Shown: positions 11,901-22,547 of the stretch, one piece after another
How the letters are laid out: the number at the start of each line of letters is the position of its first letter
Position numbering within the stretch: position 1 is the first letter of the stretch
Source of the DNA: Alopecurus myosuroides
Lineage: Eukaryota; Streptophyta; Magnoliopsida; Poales; Poaceae
Direction of reading: 5' to 3'
Assembly: GCA_028641055.1 (NCBI GenBank)
Contig: CM054057.1
Location: 574,926,610 to 574,990,609, forward strand
Length of the DNA stretch: 64,000 bases
Program-made: the position numbers and the translations under genes
The notes under the pieces: generated by a model
Seen by the model: the letters and a program-made list of their open reading frames with translations, nothing else
Databases searched by the model: none
What the model was told of the DNA's origin: nothing

Positions 11901-13216
11901 TATGCTTCAATATGACAAGAACAACTCATGATTCTTTCAATGGCACATTAAACACTCTCAGCTATTTGAGGCTAATCATGCTACTAAATAACCACAAGTC
12001 TTTAGAGCTAAAATAACAGCTAGCATGATATGTAAAAGTCTAGCCATAGTCTATACAAGCTTCTACTTGCACCGTTAAAAATTCTACCTCAAGCAGCAGT
12101 TTCTTTTCCCATCAAGAACCATACAAAACATGCTTTAACAAAAACTCTCTAAATGCTACAGAAAGAAAACATGATAAGAATCACAAAACACTACTAAAAC
12201 TAACAGCTCTGAACAAGAGATGCAATGAAAACGAGAGCTAAACAGGAATTTTTGCAGCAACTAGAATAAAAACTAAGAATACTAGCATAGCAAGTATTCA
12301 AACGAAAAGGCGGAGCGTGTCTCTCTCCCAAACAAAGAATTCTAGGATCAAACTATATTATTGCAGCAAGGAATACAAAGGAAAACAAAAGAAAAACAAA
12401 TAGACGCTCCAAGTAAACGTCATATGATGTGATCAAATAAAAATATAGTTTCACGAGAAGTGACCTGATAGATAGTTGATGAAGAAGGGGATGCCTTGGG
12501 AATCCCCAAGCTTAGATGCTTGAGTCTTATAAAAGTATGCTTGGATGAACCATGGGGGTATCCCCAAGCTTTTACCTTTCACTCTTCTTGATCACATATA
12601 TCACCTCTTCTCTTGACCCTTGAAAACTTCCTTCACACCACACTCAAACATCAATTCGCATTAGAGGGTTAGTGAAACAATTAAAAATACATTGGTTCTA
12701 TATGGCAAAAGTGCTATTGATACATTTAAACATAAGCTACAACCACTGATGTTTCGTGAAGCAAAGAAATCCACTTGACATCGCAAAATAGCAAATGTAA
12801 GAAAAATGGCAGAATCTGTCAAAACTAGAACAGTCTGTAAATTCAAAAAAATTCAAGACACTTACGTTGCTAAGATTGAAAAACTTAAAGAACAAAAAGG
12901 TTGCAGAATTAGCCGAGGAATAAGCACAAGAAATTTCAGATGATTCTGATTTTTCTATGATTTATTCAATTATTTACGGTGGACAGTAGAAATCTGTTTC
13001 CTGCGCAGAAATCCGAACACCGACTCCAACTCTCGTCAGAAACCTTACTTGGCACTACTAAAACATGAAAATAAAGATACAAAGGAGTTTCTACAGAAGT
13101 ATAAAACCCCTTGACTCAAAGAAAAAAGAGAAAAACAAAGCAAAAATAAAACCATGGGTTATCTCCCAAGAAGTGCTTTTCTTTAACGCCTTTTATCTAG
13201 GCCCAGAAAAGTGGAA
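8923..13216 (-). other. Element B 3' noncoding region
   Basis: This is B's own sequence minus the solo LTR at 10166-11777. It runs from the stop of the B frame to the 3' LTR and ends in the purine tract complementary to 8924-8937 (AAGCTTGGGGATG on the minus strand). It is AT-rich with no convincing frame. The same region is recognisable in inverse orientation in element A (37683-39295 and 45683-46654) and partly in element D (40659-43340), for example the words around 12480-12640. Confidence 0.75.
10166..11777 (-). mobile_element. Solo LTR inside element B
   Basis: This is a 1612-bp LTR with TG...CA ends and TACCA duplicated at 10161-10165 and 11778-11782. No internal region or second LTR is present, so it is a solo LTR left by LTR-LTR recombination. 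Removing it and one TSD rebuilds a GTGGTACCACAAG stretch that is present uninterrupted in element A near 39115. It is related to the B LTR but starts differently (TGTTGCTGGCACATGG), so it is a divergent subfamily. Confidence 0.88.
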
Positions 13217-13443
13217 TCAGGTCTTTTCAGATGGAGGGGCATTAAAATCAAGATATGGAAATTCCTTAATAATATATTGTATTTTATCTAAGTGAGTTTC
13301 AGAGGCTCCTCTCTTAGAACTTTTGGGCTTACTATTCTCATCAAATAAATTCTCAGTAACAATCCAATCAAAATTCTTCTCTTGAGATTCATGCAGTGCT
13401 ACCAATTTAAAGGGGATTGGTATTTTTATCCTCCTTTCCATTA
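13217..13443 (-). CDS. Element B protein, C-terminal part
   Basis: This is the second half of the single B frame. It follows directly in phase from 24749 once the Helitron (13444-24748) is removed. It begins just before MERRIKIPIPFKL and ends at a stop at 13217-13219. The product is rich in Lys and Glu, has the KLVALHESQEKN motif also seen in related Triticeae elements as I recall them, and has no enzyme domain. With 24749-25139 it forms 206 codons including the stop, with no internal stop. The function is unknown. It may be a gag-like or accessory product of a non-autonomous element. Confidence 0.7.
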
Positions 13444-13455
13444 CTAGCAAAAGTG

Positions 13456-13472
13456 CCCGTGCGTTGCTACGG
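13456..13472 (-). other. Helitron 3'-terminal hairpin
   Basis: CCGT and ACGG arms around GCGTTGCT form a short hairpin, with the CTAG terminus 8-9 bp beyond (13447-13444). This arrangement is the standard Helitron termination signal, and this word type (GCCCGTGCGTTGC) is common at grass Helitron ends. Confidence 0.7.
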
Positions 13473-14169
13473 AAAAATATACATAAATAATTAAATTTTA
13501 CAAAAACGTGTTGAGTTTACCGATGTAGAATTTCCGACCTCGACGCAAAATCATTATATAATAATTCCGTGTAGATTCCGAGAAAAAATCATGCATGTCC
13601 CCAAAACTCAATGGACGGAAATAATCAAGTGAGATCTCCTTAAATGCAATAACCCAGGCAAAATAAACGTATGTAGTCAGTCAATCATAAGAGCTACAAT
13701 TTCGGAATGAATAGGTGTCCACTACACTATCGACTAATTATATGCATAAGCAATTATCATTAGTATTATTGTGTGAAAAAAACACAAAGTATTCTCGCTG
13801 GCTAGAATACTAATTATATTCTCATACTAAACATGGATATACCTAGCTTAATCATAGCTGACGAAAGAGGGCACCTGTATGAGGCGTATCAAACTCGTTG
13901 CTCGTCACAACTTGTCTCCGAGCAAGAGAACTTTTGCCGCTTTGATGCTCTGGATTAGGGCAACAACTTCTGAATGGTTTGCTTGTAACCTTCACGACAT
14001 TTTTCAGTATTTCAGAGAGTGCGTCTAGTTTGAGATGGCCCAGATGCTGTCGGGAGCATGTCACACATGTGTCGATTCCCTCCTGTGATGGCCTAGAGGG
14101 CGGCTCGTACAGCGGCGTTCTCTTAGCTAGACGGCCGCGTGGAGGCCCTCGGCTCCGAGGAAGACATTG

Positions 14170-14187
14170 CCCGTGCGTTGTAACGGG
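14170..14187 (-). other. Second Helitron-terminator-like hairpin
   Basis: CCCGT-GCGTTGTA-ACGGG is nearly the same hairpin as the true terminus, about 715 bp further inside. No CTAG sits at the matching distance (sequence outside is GGAAGACATTG). It may be a former terminus bypassed during transposition, or a remnant of another Helitron. Confidence 0.5.
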
Positions 14188-14335
14188 AGAAAAAAATCTA
14201 TAACTTGTATTTCAGTTAAACGATTATTTAATGGGAAGAACGTTAGTAGGAGGTGCCTATCTCATAGGCATAGATGTTGAACGAACAACATCTGGCTATC
14301 ATATATGACAACATAACAATATCAGATTTTATATA

Positions 14336-14417
14336 CTCCCTCCGTCCACTTTTATAAGGCCCACTTCTTAGCATTTCAATAGTAAGAAGTGAGCCTTATA
14401 AAAGTGGACGGAGGGAG
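14336..14417. mobile_element. Stowaway-like MITE (82 bp)
   Basis: It begins CTCCCTCCGTCC and ends GGACGGAGGGAG, with a TA target duplication at 14334-14335 and 14418-14419. The two halves are inverted copies, so the element folds as one hairpin. TA TSD and CTCCCTCCGT ends are the signature of Tc1/mariner-derived Stowaway MITEs in grasses. It lies inside the Helitron. Confidence 0.9.
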
Positions 14418-14899
14418 TACATCATTCCTTTTGGTATAGAATAAAAATTGATTGTCTAAAAAAGGTGAATATATATTGAGCATAATGTAGTTGACACAAG
14501 CACAAGATAACGAGAAGAAGCTTATAGAAAAACATCACTATGCACCTTAATTCACACGATTTGAAAAAGAGCTCCCATATCCTTTAGAAGAAAATCATCC
14601 CGATTCAAAATATCTCACAATATCCCAAAATTGCGCCCGTATAGGAATGTTTGGAACAAATAACAGTCACTGGTGCCTAACTGTCAGTCGCGTCTGATGT
14701 GGTGTCTATGGATCCTCCAAGGTAAAGGGCTGAATAAGAGAAGGATCATCCCTTTGTTCTTTCGATGACCTCCACCTATCATCCTCTGCATGGAATACGT
14801 ACATACAGTCAATTGAGCTAAACCATGTCTATATCCGAAACTAAAATGCAATGGAATGAAAAAGTACATACATACCTTCAGAGTTCAGATCACTCATAA

Positions 14900-15180
14900 C
14901 ACTAGTGGAAACAAACCCTTTCGTCCAGGGGGCCAGGGGGCACCTGTCCCGGTTGCAACCAAATCCGGGACAAATGCTATGCATTGGTCCCGGTTTGTGC
15001 GCCCGGGGCAACAGAAATCGCCTGGGGGCCTTGCTCTCGGTTCGCGGGGAGATATTGGTCCCGGTTCGTGGCATGAACCGGGACCAATGCCTAGCCACAG
15101 GCCACGTGGCACGCGCATGGCCATTGGTCCCAGTTCAATCCACGAACCGGGACCAATGTCCCCCCTTCCCCTATATATAC
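14900..15180 (+). promoter_or_regulatory. CACTA left subterminal array and promoter
   Basis: Repeated direct and inverted ACCGGGACCAATG-like words lie at about 14945-15160, including a foldback around 15055-15090. A TATATATA box follows at 15172-15179, about 280 bp before the transposase start. Such arrays bind the element's own proteins in En/Spm relatives. Confidence 0.65.
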
Positions 15181-15454
15181 TGCCCCAGCCCCCCTTCCAT
15201 CTTTTTTTTGCTTGGAGGTGTGAGAGAGGTGGGTGTTAGTGTGTTTTATTTTACTGTGCACACGAGGTGTTCGACGAAATTCCCGAGCCACACATAAGCT
15301 CACTGAAAATGGTATCTTCGACCGAGGTTAACAAACTTATCTTTTTCATCTGTAACTGATACATAAAAAAGTAATATTTGTCGATGTAATGTGGTCATTT
15401 CTGTATTAATATGTTATTGTAATGTATTTTGATAAACTTAATTATACGATGCAG

Positions 15455-18400
15455 ATGGATGCACGACATCGATGGATGTACGGTGACCGACGCACTTCCG
15501 AGTATATGGCAGGCCTGAATGCATTTCTTGCTGTAGCTCAGGCGAACAAAGATAATGGATTTATGTGTTGCCCATGTGTTGATTGTCGGAACGTCAGAGA
15601 GCACTCTTTCGAAAGAATCCTTCACTGCCACCTACTTCGGAGAGGTTTCATGCCCAGCTATAATTGCTGGACCAAGCATGGAGAAAGAGGGGTTGTGATG
15701 GAAGACGCTGAAGAAGAAGAAGATCCTTTGTTCCCTGAATACGACGATACTGCAATGGAAGAGAATGCAGAAGAAGGAGGTGATCAAGAACAAGCATCAG
15801 AAGAGCCCGATGATGATCTTGGCCGAGTTATTGCTGATGCACGGGAAGACTGTGAAAGTAAATTGGAGAGGTTGAAGCTGGACAACATGTTACAGGATCA
15901 CAAAAGGTTGTTGTACCCAAATTGCGAAGATGGTAGCACAAAGCTCGGTACCACACTGGAGTTGCTGAAATGGAAGGCACAGAACGGTGTGACTGACAAG
16001 GCATTTGAGAGTTTACTTCAACTAATGAAGCCAAAAATTCCAAAGGATAACGAATTGCCTGAGAGTACGTACGAAGCAAAGAAAGCTCTCTGCCCTCTAG
16101 GATTAGATGTGTAGAAGATACATGCATGCATTAATGACTGCATCCTCTACCGCGGTGAGAAGTACGAGAATTTGGATGAATGTCCGGTATGCACTGCACT
16201 GCGGTATAAGATCATAGCAGATGACCCTGGTGATGTTGACGGCGAGCCCCCCCGTAAGAGGGTTCCTGCTAAGGTGATGTGGTATGCTCCTATAATACCA
16301 CAGTTGAAACGTCCGTTTAGAAACAAAGAGCATGCTAGGTTGTTGCGATGACACAAAGAAGACCGTAAGAAAGACGGAAAGTTGAGACACCCCGCCGATG
16401 GATCGCAGTGGAGAAAGATCGAGAGAGACTTTCCGGACTTTACAGGAGAGGCGAGAAACTTATGGTTTGGTCTAAGTACAGATGGCTTTAATCCTTTTGG
16501 GGAGAAGAGCTCCAGTCATAGCACCTGGCCCGTAACTCTATGTATGTACAACCTTCCTCCTTGGTTGTGCATGAAGCGCAAGTTCATTATGATGCCAGTT
16601 CTCATCCAAGGCCCGAGGCAACATGGCAACGACATTGATGTGTATCTAAGGCCATTAGTGGAAGAACTCTTACAATTGTGGGGCAAACCAGGTGTACGTG
16701 TGTGGGATAAGAACGAACAAAAGCCATTTGACCTACGGGCGTTGCTTTTCGTAACCATCAATTATTGGCCTGCTCTTAGTAACATTTCCGGACATACAAA
16801 CAAGGGATACAATGCATGCACACACTGTTTAGATAAGACTGACAGTGTTTTTTTGGATAAATGTAAAAAGGGTGTATACCTGGGGCATCGTAGATTTCTT
16901 CCGATCAAGCATCCCGTAAGAAAGAAAGGAGGGAAGCATTTCAGAGGTGAGTCAGATAACCGGAAGAAGCGTGAGCTCCGTAGTGGTAATGATATATTCG
17001 ATATGGTCAAGGACCTAGAAGTAATCTTTGGTAAGGGTGCTGGCAGCCAACCAGTTCCGAACGGCCCTGATAAGCACGCACCCATGTGGAAGAAGAAATC
17101 TATATTTTGGGAGCTACCCTATTGGAAAGTTTTAGAGGTCCGGTCTTCGATCGACGTGATGCACGTGACAAAGAATCTCTGCGTCAATCTGCTATACTTC
17201 CTGGGCGTGTATGGGAAGTCAAAAGATACGACAGAAGCACGGGAGGACCAACAACGTATGAAAGACCCAAGCAACAAGCACACGGATACAGGGCGCCATT
17301 ACTTAAGCAGCTACGCTCTTACTAAAGCAGAGATGGAAATATTTTTTGAAGTCCTTTACAGTATCAAGGTTCCGTCTGGCTTCTCGTCGAATATAAAGGG
17401 GATAATAAACATGGCAGAGAAAAAATTCCAAAACCTGAAGTCTCATGACTGCCACGTGATTATGACGTAGTTGCTTCCGATTGCATTGAGGGGGCTTCTA
17501 CCGGAAAATGTTCGAGTACCCATTGTGAAGCTATGTGCATTCATGAACGCAATATATCAGAAGGTAATCGATCCAGAAATTCTGGCAAGATTACAGAGGG
17601 ATGTGGTCCGGTGTCTTGTTAGTTTTGAGTTGGTGTTCCCACCATCCTTCTTCAACATTATGACTCATCTCCTGGTTCACCTATGTGAAGAGATTCATAT
17701 TCTCGGTCCGGTATTTCTACACAATATGTTCCCCTTTGAGAGGTTCATGGGAGTCTTGAAGAAATATGTTCATAACCGTGCTAGGCCAGAAGGAAGCATC
17801 TCGAAGGGCTATGGAACAGAGGAGGTCATTGGGTTCTGTGTTGACTTTATTCCTGACCTTAAGACGGTTGGTGTTCCTGAATCGCGGCATGAGGGGAGAC
17901 CGAGGGGAAAAGGAACGCTGGGAAAGAAAACAATGATACCCAGGAACGGACATTCTTTCACCAAAGCACACTACACAGTTCTACAAAATTCTATGTTCAT
18001 GGCTACGTATCTCGAGGAACACAAGAATATTGTACGCTCCACAAACCCGAGGAAGGATGAATCATGGATTAAACGCAAACACATGGAGACTTTCGGATGT
18101 TGGTTGCAAACACATCTTATAAATGACACCACTGTTGAAGATCAGCTGTACATGTTGGCAGGGTCACCATCTTCGACTATTGGGAGTTTTCAAGGGTATG
18201 AGATAAATGGGAATACATTTTACACGATCTCCCAAGATAAGAAGAGCACCAACCAAAACAGTGGTGTCCGCTTTGATACAACAAACGAGAATGGGAAAAT
18301 GACACATACTATGGTTACATAGAGGAGATATGGGAGCTTGACTATGGACCTTCTTTTAGGGTCCCTTTGTTCAAGTGCAAATGGGTCAACCTGAATGGAG

Positions 18401-18753
18401 AAGGGGTAAAGGTAGACCCTCTTTATGGAATGACAACAGTGGATCTCAACAATATTGGTTACAATGACGAACCATTCGTCCTAGCCAATGATGTGGCTCA
18501 GGTCTTCTATGTGAAGGACATGTCCTCCAGACCGAAAAAAAGAAAAAATAAGCAAACAAATTCATCATACGATGAGCTGAAGCGTCACATAGTTCTTTCA
18601 GGGAAAATAAACATCGTGGGAATCAAGGACACGACAGACATGTCAGAAGATTATAATAAGTTTGTTGAAATTCCACCCTTCACAGTGAAAGCTGACCCCA
18701 CCATCCCGTTAAATAATGAAGATGCTCCATTGTTACGGCCGAAGCGATCATAA
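15455..18753 (+). pseudogene. TNP2-type CACTA transposase, broken
   Basis: The likely start is ATG 15455, directly after a CAG splice-acceptor-like site, so a leader intron is plausible. Domain order is that of plant TNP2 proteins. A Transpos_assoc region comes first (about residues 3-80, with CCPCVDCRN and HLLRRGF), then an acidic linker. The TNP2 core follows, with a zinc-binding CILYRGE...CPVC stretch, FGLSTDGFNPFG and SSIDVMHVTKNLCVN. DUF4218-like (LLPIALRGLLPENVR) and DUF4216-like (ELDYGPSFRVPLFKCKWVN) regions complete it. The frame is broken by TAG 16112-16114, TGA 16349-16351 and TAG 17468-17470, and by a frameshift near 18300-18320. All three stops are explained by single C-to-T changes on one strand or the other. 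It is not functional. Confidence 0.92.
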
Positions 18754-18989
18754 GCAAGGGACAGGGGTTCATGGACCATCTCTACACGAAAAAATTCAGA
18801 AGACTAGATAGGGATGTTGTTGGTGATGTGTAATAATAAACGTGGAATACATGATCATAGTTCTGTTTGACCAATAATTTGTATTGACCGATCAAAAGCT
18901 GACAACTATGACCCATATCCGAGTATGAGATAACTGTCAAAAACAGGCCTCGGGGTCATTTTGTTAGATTCGACTCATCATAATATATT

Positions 18990-19517
18990 GTCGTTTGTAG
19001 CTGCAAGAAGTTTGAAAATGTAGGTCTTCCGTGTTGCCATATACTGAAGGTTCTTGAGATCAGAAATATCAAAGAAATTCCACCACACTATGTTTTGAAA
19101 AGATGGCGAAAGGATGCTCAGAGTGAACCTTCAAAGGAGAACTATGGTTTTTCTGTTGTAGATGAAGATCCCAAATTCTCCGTGTCAAAAAGGTACAACT
19201 CGTTTTGTCAAACTTTATATAAAGTTGCAGCAAAGGCTGCAAAAAATGTTGAAGCTCATGCATTCATGGAGAGCCAATATGATCAGCTCCTGGAACAAGT
19301 TGAGCTTATTTTGCAAGCAAAGCTGCATGACAAACCTTCCTTGAGCACTATCCTGAAAAGTCATCAACAAAATCTAGTTCAGAACGATGTTACCAACGGT
19401 GAACCTCACAGAGGAAGTAGTAAGAAGAATAGAAATATAGAGATGTGTGGCCGGCAGAGAAGTCCTCTTGAATCAAGCAAAAATAAAAAAGGTAGGAAAG
19501 GTTTGTTCCTCACCTAA
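18990..19517 (+). pseudogene. Captured FAR1/FHY3-type fragment (SWIM zinc finger)
   Basis: This 175-codon open stretch begins with [15 protein letters not shown], which fits the SWIM zinc finger pattern CxC...CxH, followed by ILKVL...[10 protein letters not shown], the conserved tail of that domain in plant FAR1-related proteins. The rest matches the style of the C-terminal part of these proteins (helical, Lys-rich, ending near 19517). The frame is closed by a stop just upstream (about 18982), so the DNA-binding and MULE-like core are absent. FAR1-related proteins are transcription factors derived from Mutator-like transposases. Here only the 3' part is present, downstream of the TNP2 remnant and on the same strand. 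The likely origin is gene-fragment capture by the CACTA. Confidence 0.72.
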
Positions 19518-19964
19518 TCACAAGAGAAAATAAAAATAATACAAGATAAAACAAAATGAAAACAATAGAAAACATAACGGAAAACAATAGAAAACAAAAT
19601 AAATGATGAAGATTGTTCATGGTTGGGGCGAAATCCGAACAAAGTGACACAGAAGAAGAAGTCTGTTAATTATGTTGCTATTAATGTAATTGTTACTAAT
19701 TTTAAAACAATATAAGATATTTATATTCAAATTATATGCAAATAGTAAAATAGTTAGTAGTTTGAATAGTTAGAATAATTATTTAGTTAAACAGAAAATG
19801 GATTTGAATTAGTTATGCAAATTCAAGGACTTTTCATGTTGAAATTTTTATCAAATTCGAAAGTATATAGAATTTATTCATGTGCATATTTAAACAATTT
19901 TCAAATTTTGGCGCTAAAACATTTGGGCGCGCAGGGTGGCACCAAATTTAGAAATACTTTTTGG

Positions 19965-20055
19965 TCCCGGCCCGTGCCACCAACCGGGACCAAAGGGGTA
20001 CATCTAGTCCCGGTTGGTGGCACGGGCCGGGACTAGAGGCCCATTTGTATAAATA
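19965..20055 (+). promoter_or_regulatory. Internal CACTA-like inverted repeat plus TATA box
   Basis: A perfect 25-bp inverted repeat (19965-19989 and 20008-20032, 18-bp spacer) is made of the same CCGGGAC/GTCCCGG words as the terminal arrays. TATAAATA follows at 20048-20055, copying the array-then-TATA layout of the left end (14945-15179). It points toward the 3' side of the opposite-strand frame at 20406-21416, so it could give antisense transcripts. Confidence 0.5.
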
Positions 20056-20405
20056 TCTCGGCCCTCTCTCCAGGCCGAGCAACCACACTCGGGGCCGACT
20101 GAGCCTAGGCGAAGCCCAGCCGGCGGCGGGAATGGACACGAAGATCCCGCCGGCGGGGATGAACTAGGACGTAGATTTGGCGGGGGACGAGTTTTGGGAA
20201 TGCATTCATATATTGAAAAGGTCCGAAGACCGGTGCTTACATGGGGGGGCGGCGCGGCCACAGGCGGCCGGCCATGTTTCTTGACGACGGACCTATTGGC
20301 CGTCCTTACATGCGTCGGGGGCGGCGGCGCGGGCACGGGCGGCCGACCGTTTCTTGGGGGGGTAGCCTAGGTACTATAGGTGGTCGGGAGCGCGCCGGCG
20401 CCGGC

Positions 20406-21416
20406 CTAGTCCTCCTTGTCGGAGGAGATGCAGTGGTAGGGAGGCTGCTGCCACAGGTGGGCAGGCAGCTGGGGGGCGCCCACCGGTGACTGCGGAGGTA
20501 TCTGGGGCTGAGGAGGCATCGGGGGCGCGCCCTCCGGCGGCGGCGACAGCTCCTGAGTCGACCACTCGCCGTCGATCCAGGCCCAGGTCATGCCATAGTT
20601 GAGGCCGGGGGTCAGCGGCTGAGGATCCGGCTGGTTCTCCGACGCCTCCATGGCGGCGTTCATCGTCTGCCACCACGGCTGCGGTGGTGGAGGGGGCGGC
20701 ATCGCGTCGGCGTCGCCGGCCGCGCTGGCCAGGACCTGCTCCCACCGCTTAATCTCGTCCTCGACGAGGGAGCAGCGGGAGGCCTCGTAGGCGGCCTCCA
20801 ATCTGGCCTGCAGCTCGGGGTCCTCCTCGTCGTCGAGGATGTCCTCCTCAAACCACGGCTCCGGCTCGCTGCCGGGCGGCGGCGCCGGGTACGTCTCGAC
20901 ACTGGGTTCCTCCGGGGGCGTGGGGAAGTAGGAGCGGCGGCGCTGTTTGTGCTCCTGCTGGAACCATACGTTCCAGTTCGGGGAGCTCCGCGCGTACGCG
21001 CGGTCCCTGAGGAGGTTGGCCGGCAGGAGCGCGCGCCGGCGATCTATCTCCTCGCGGGCGCCTTCATTGGTCGGGGGCGGCGGCACCGGGATTCTTTGGG
21101 GGTTGAGGTGCCAGCCGTCCGGGAGGTGGATGTCCGGCCAGAAGACCGGCGTGGCGTGGTCCCAGTGCCACGTCGCCTCCTCCTTCCGCACGTAGCGGCG
21201 GAGCCTCTTGCCTGGCGCGGCGCGAGGCGGCGGGTTGCGCGCTGCCGGAGGTGGTGTGGCGACGCGCGGGCCGCGCCCGATCCGGATGCCGCCCGGACCG
21301 TAGCCGAACGCCTCCTGCGGCGGCGGGGGAACGGTGGCGTCTCCCTGGCCGGCGCCGCTGGAGGAGCCGGCCTCGTGCTCATTCTTGGCGCGCTTGAACC
21401 AGCGGTGGGGCGACAT
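20406..21416 (-). CDS. Uncharacterised 336-codon protein in the CACTA
   Basis: This is an intact frame on the strand opposite the transposase, starting at ATG 21416 with an in-frame stop at 20406-20408. The N-terminus is Pro/Ala/Gly-rich with basic patches (GKRLRRYVRKEE). It is followed by a Trp-rich core (WHWDHATPVFWPDIHLPDGW, NWNVWFQQEHKQRRR), an acidic segment (EEDILDDEEDPELQ), a helical WEQVLASAA region and a long Pro-rich tail. I do not recognise a named domain. Similar Pro-rich proteins of unknown function occur in grass CACTA elements, as I recall. A TnpA-like DNA-binding role would fit the position and the basic/Trp-rich core but is inference. GC content is far higher than in its surroundings, and the frame is undamaged while the transposase is dead. 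Composition alone lengthens GC-rich frames, so caution is needed. Confidence 0.55.
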   Translation of the reverse strand: MSPHRWFKRAKNEHEAGSSSGAGQGDATVPPPPQEAFGYGPGGIRIGRGPRVATPPPAARNPPPRAAPGKRLRRYVRKEEATWHWDHATPVFWPDIHLPDGWHLNPQRIPVPPPPTNEGAREEIDRRRALLPANLLRDRAYARSSPNWNVWFQQEHKQRRRSYFPTPPEEPSVETYPAPPPGSEPEPWFEEDILDDEEDPELQARLEAAYEASRCSLVEDEIKRWEQVLASAAGDADAMPPPPPPQPWWQTMNAAMEASENQPDPQPLTPGLNYGMTWAWIDGEWSTQELSPPPEGAPPMPPQPQIPPQSPVGAPQLPAHLWQQPPYHCISSDKED

Positions 21417-21777
21417 GGCTAGGGTCCGTGCTGGGGAGCGGGATGTGCGGGGTGTATGGGGGGCGGGGGCCCTTTAAAAAGGACCCGGGCGGGGTTGGCA
21501 TGCCAACTGGCGGCAAGAACGTGGCGGCGGTTGCAGGCGGCGATCAATGCGTGGGGAGGAAGCCGAGGCATGGCGTGACCGTTCGTGGCCACGCGTGGGG
21601 AAGTGGAAGCGCGGGGAAGCCGAGGCGGCCGCTGGGTCGCTGGCCAGTGGGACCTTTGACCGCGCGCGGCTGCGGTTATGGTCTTACTTAAAGACGTGGG
21701 GACGTGGACTCGGGCGAGCCAACCACTAGGTCGCCGGCCAGTGGCCCATTTGACCACGCGTGGCCAATGGGCCCTTT

Positions 21778-21881
21778 GACCGAATGTGGCAAATGGGCTT
21801 AATTAAAGACGTGGGCCAGTGGACCCTCTGACCAAATGTGGTCAGTGGGCTTAATTAAAAACGTGGGCCAGTGGACGCGGT
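21778..21881 (+). repeat. Tandem 52-bp repeat near the CACTA right end
   Basis: Two 52-bp units (21778-21829, 21830-21881) share GACC-AATGTGG and GGGCTTAATTAAA-ACGTGGGCCAGTGGAC. More degenerate copies extend left to about 21650. They lie upstream of the ATG of the minus-strand frame, so they may be promoter-proximal. Confidence 0.65.
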
Positions 21882-21962
21882 TGGGGAAGGGGAGGCCGGT
21901 TGGGGATTACGAGGCAGGCATCGTAAATTTGCAAAAAAAAAAAAAAAAAAAAAACTGCTGCT

Positions 21963-22175
21963 TTTTTCAGAGGAGACATTCATCTCGGTTCCTAACACAA
22001 ACCGGGACTAACTCCCCTGGCCAGGTTCGCCACGTGGTCAGTCCCATTTGTCCCGGGTCCTGGCGCAACCGGGACCAATGGGGAGGTGCATTTGTCCCGG
22101 CTGGCCCATCCGGGTTGCACAACCGGGACAAATGGGCCTTACCAACCGGGACTAGTGCCCGTATTTCCACTAGTG
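21963..22175 (-). repeat. CACTA right subterminal array
   Basis: At least seven direct or inverted copies of an AACCGGGAC-like word lie between 21975 and 22160, ending in the terminal TTTCCACTAGTG. A run of more than 20 A's precedes it at about 21933-21955. Confidence 0.7.
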
Positions 22176-22178
22176 TAA

Positions 22179-22542
22179 GATGGGAGAAAAGAGGAGAAAA
22201 AGTAGTCATGTAACATCAAGTAAACGTTCATGCACATGTAACGAGTTGCACAAGGGTACTACCATTGGTATGCCGCCGCCTGTGAGCTCTGAAATCAATC
22301 GCCTTTGCTTGTTTGCAGCTCCAACTTGTTCCTCTACACTAATTCCAGCAAACAATATCTTCTATTTTTAACGGATAGTAGCAGATGTGCATCAGGAGGA
22401 AGCAAAGGGCGGCACGGCTGGGTGGCAGGGATGGAGGCAGCAGTCTGGAAGGTGTTTCTTGGAGGGCCGCTCCTACCGGCGAGGTGAAGCCGACGGTGAC
22501 CAGGTCGCGACTCGTGAACATATCCGCTTGTCAGGGTGCTGT
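22179..22542. other. Helitron internal segment, unidentified
   Basis: This is non-repetitive-looking DNA between the CACTA and the inverted-LTR element. It has short open stretches on both strands and no recognisable domain. It may be a captured gene fragment. Confidence 0.3.
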
Positions 22543-22547
22543 GCAGT

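Larger units (their letters stand above)
14900..22175 (+). mobile_element. CACTA (En/Spm-type) transposon, 7276 bp
   Basis: The ends are CACTAGTGGAAA at 14900 and TTTCCACTAGTG at 22175, flanked by the 3-bp TSD TAA at 14897-14899 and 22176-22178. Both subterminal zones carry many inverted copies of words such as ACCGGGAC and GTCCCGGTT, the usual transposase-binding arrays. Cargo: a broken TNP2 transposase (15455-18753), a FAR1-type fragment (18990-19517), and an intact opposite-strand frame (20406-21416). The transposase is dead, so recent movement would have needed a helper. It sits inside the Helitron. Confidence 0.95.

Noticed and set aside
15422..15454. Transposase start at ATG 15422
   Set aside because: The first codons look like intron (AT-rich) and end in a CAG acceptor just before ATG 15455, where family-like sequence begins.
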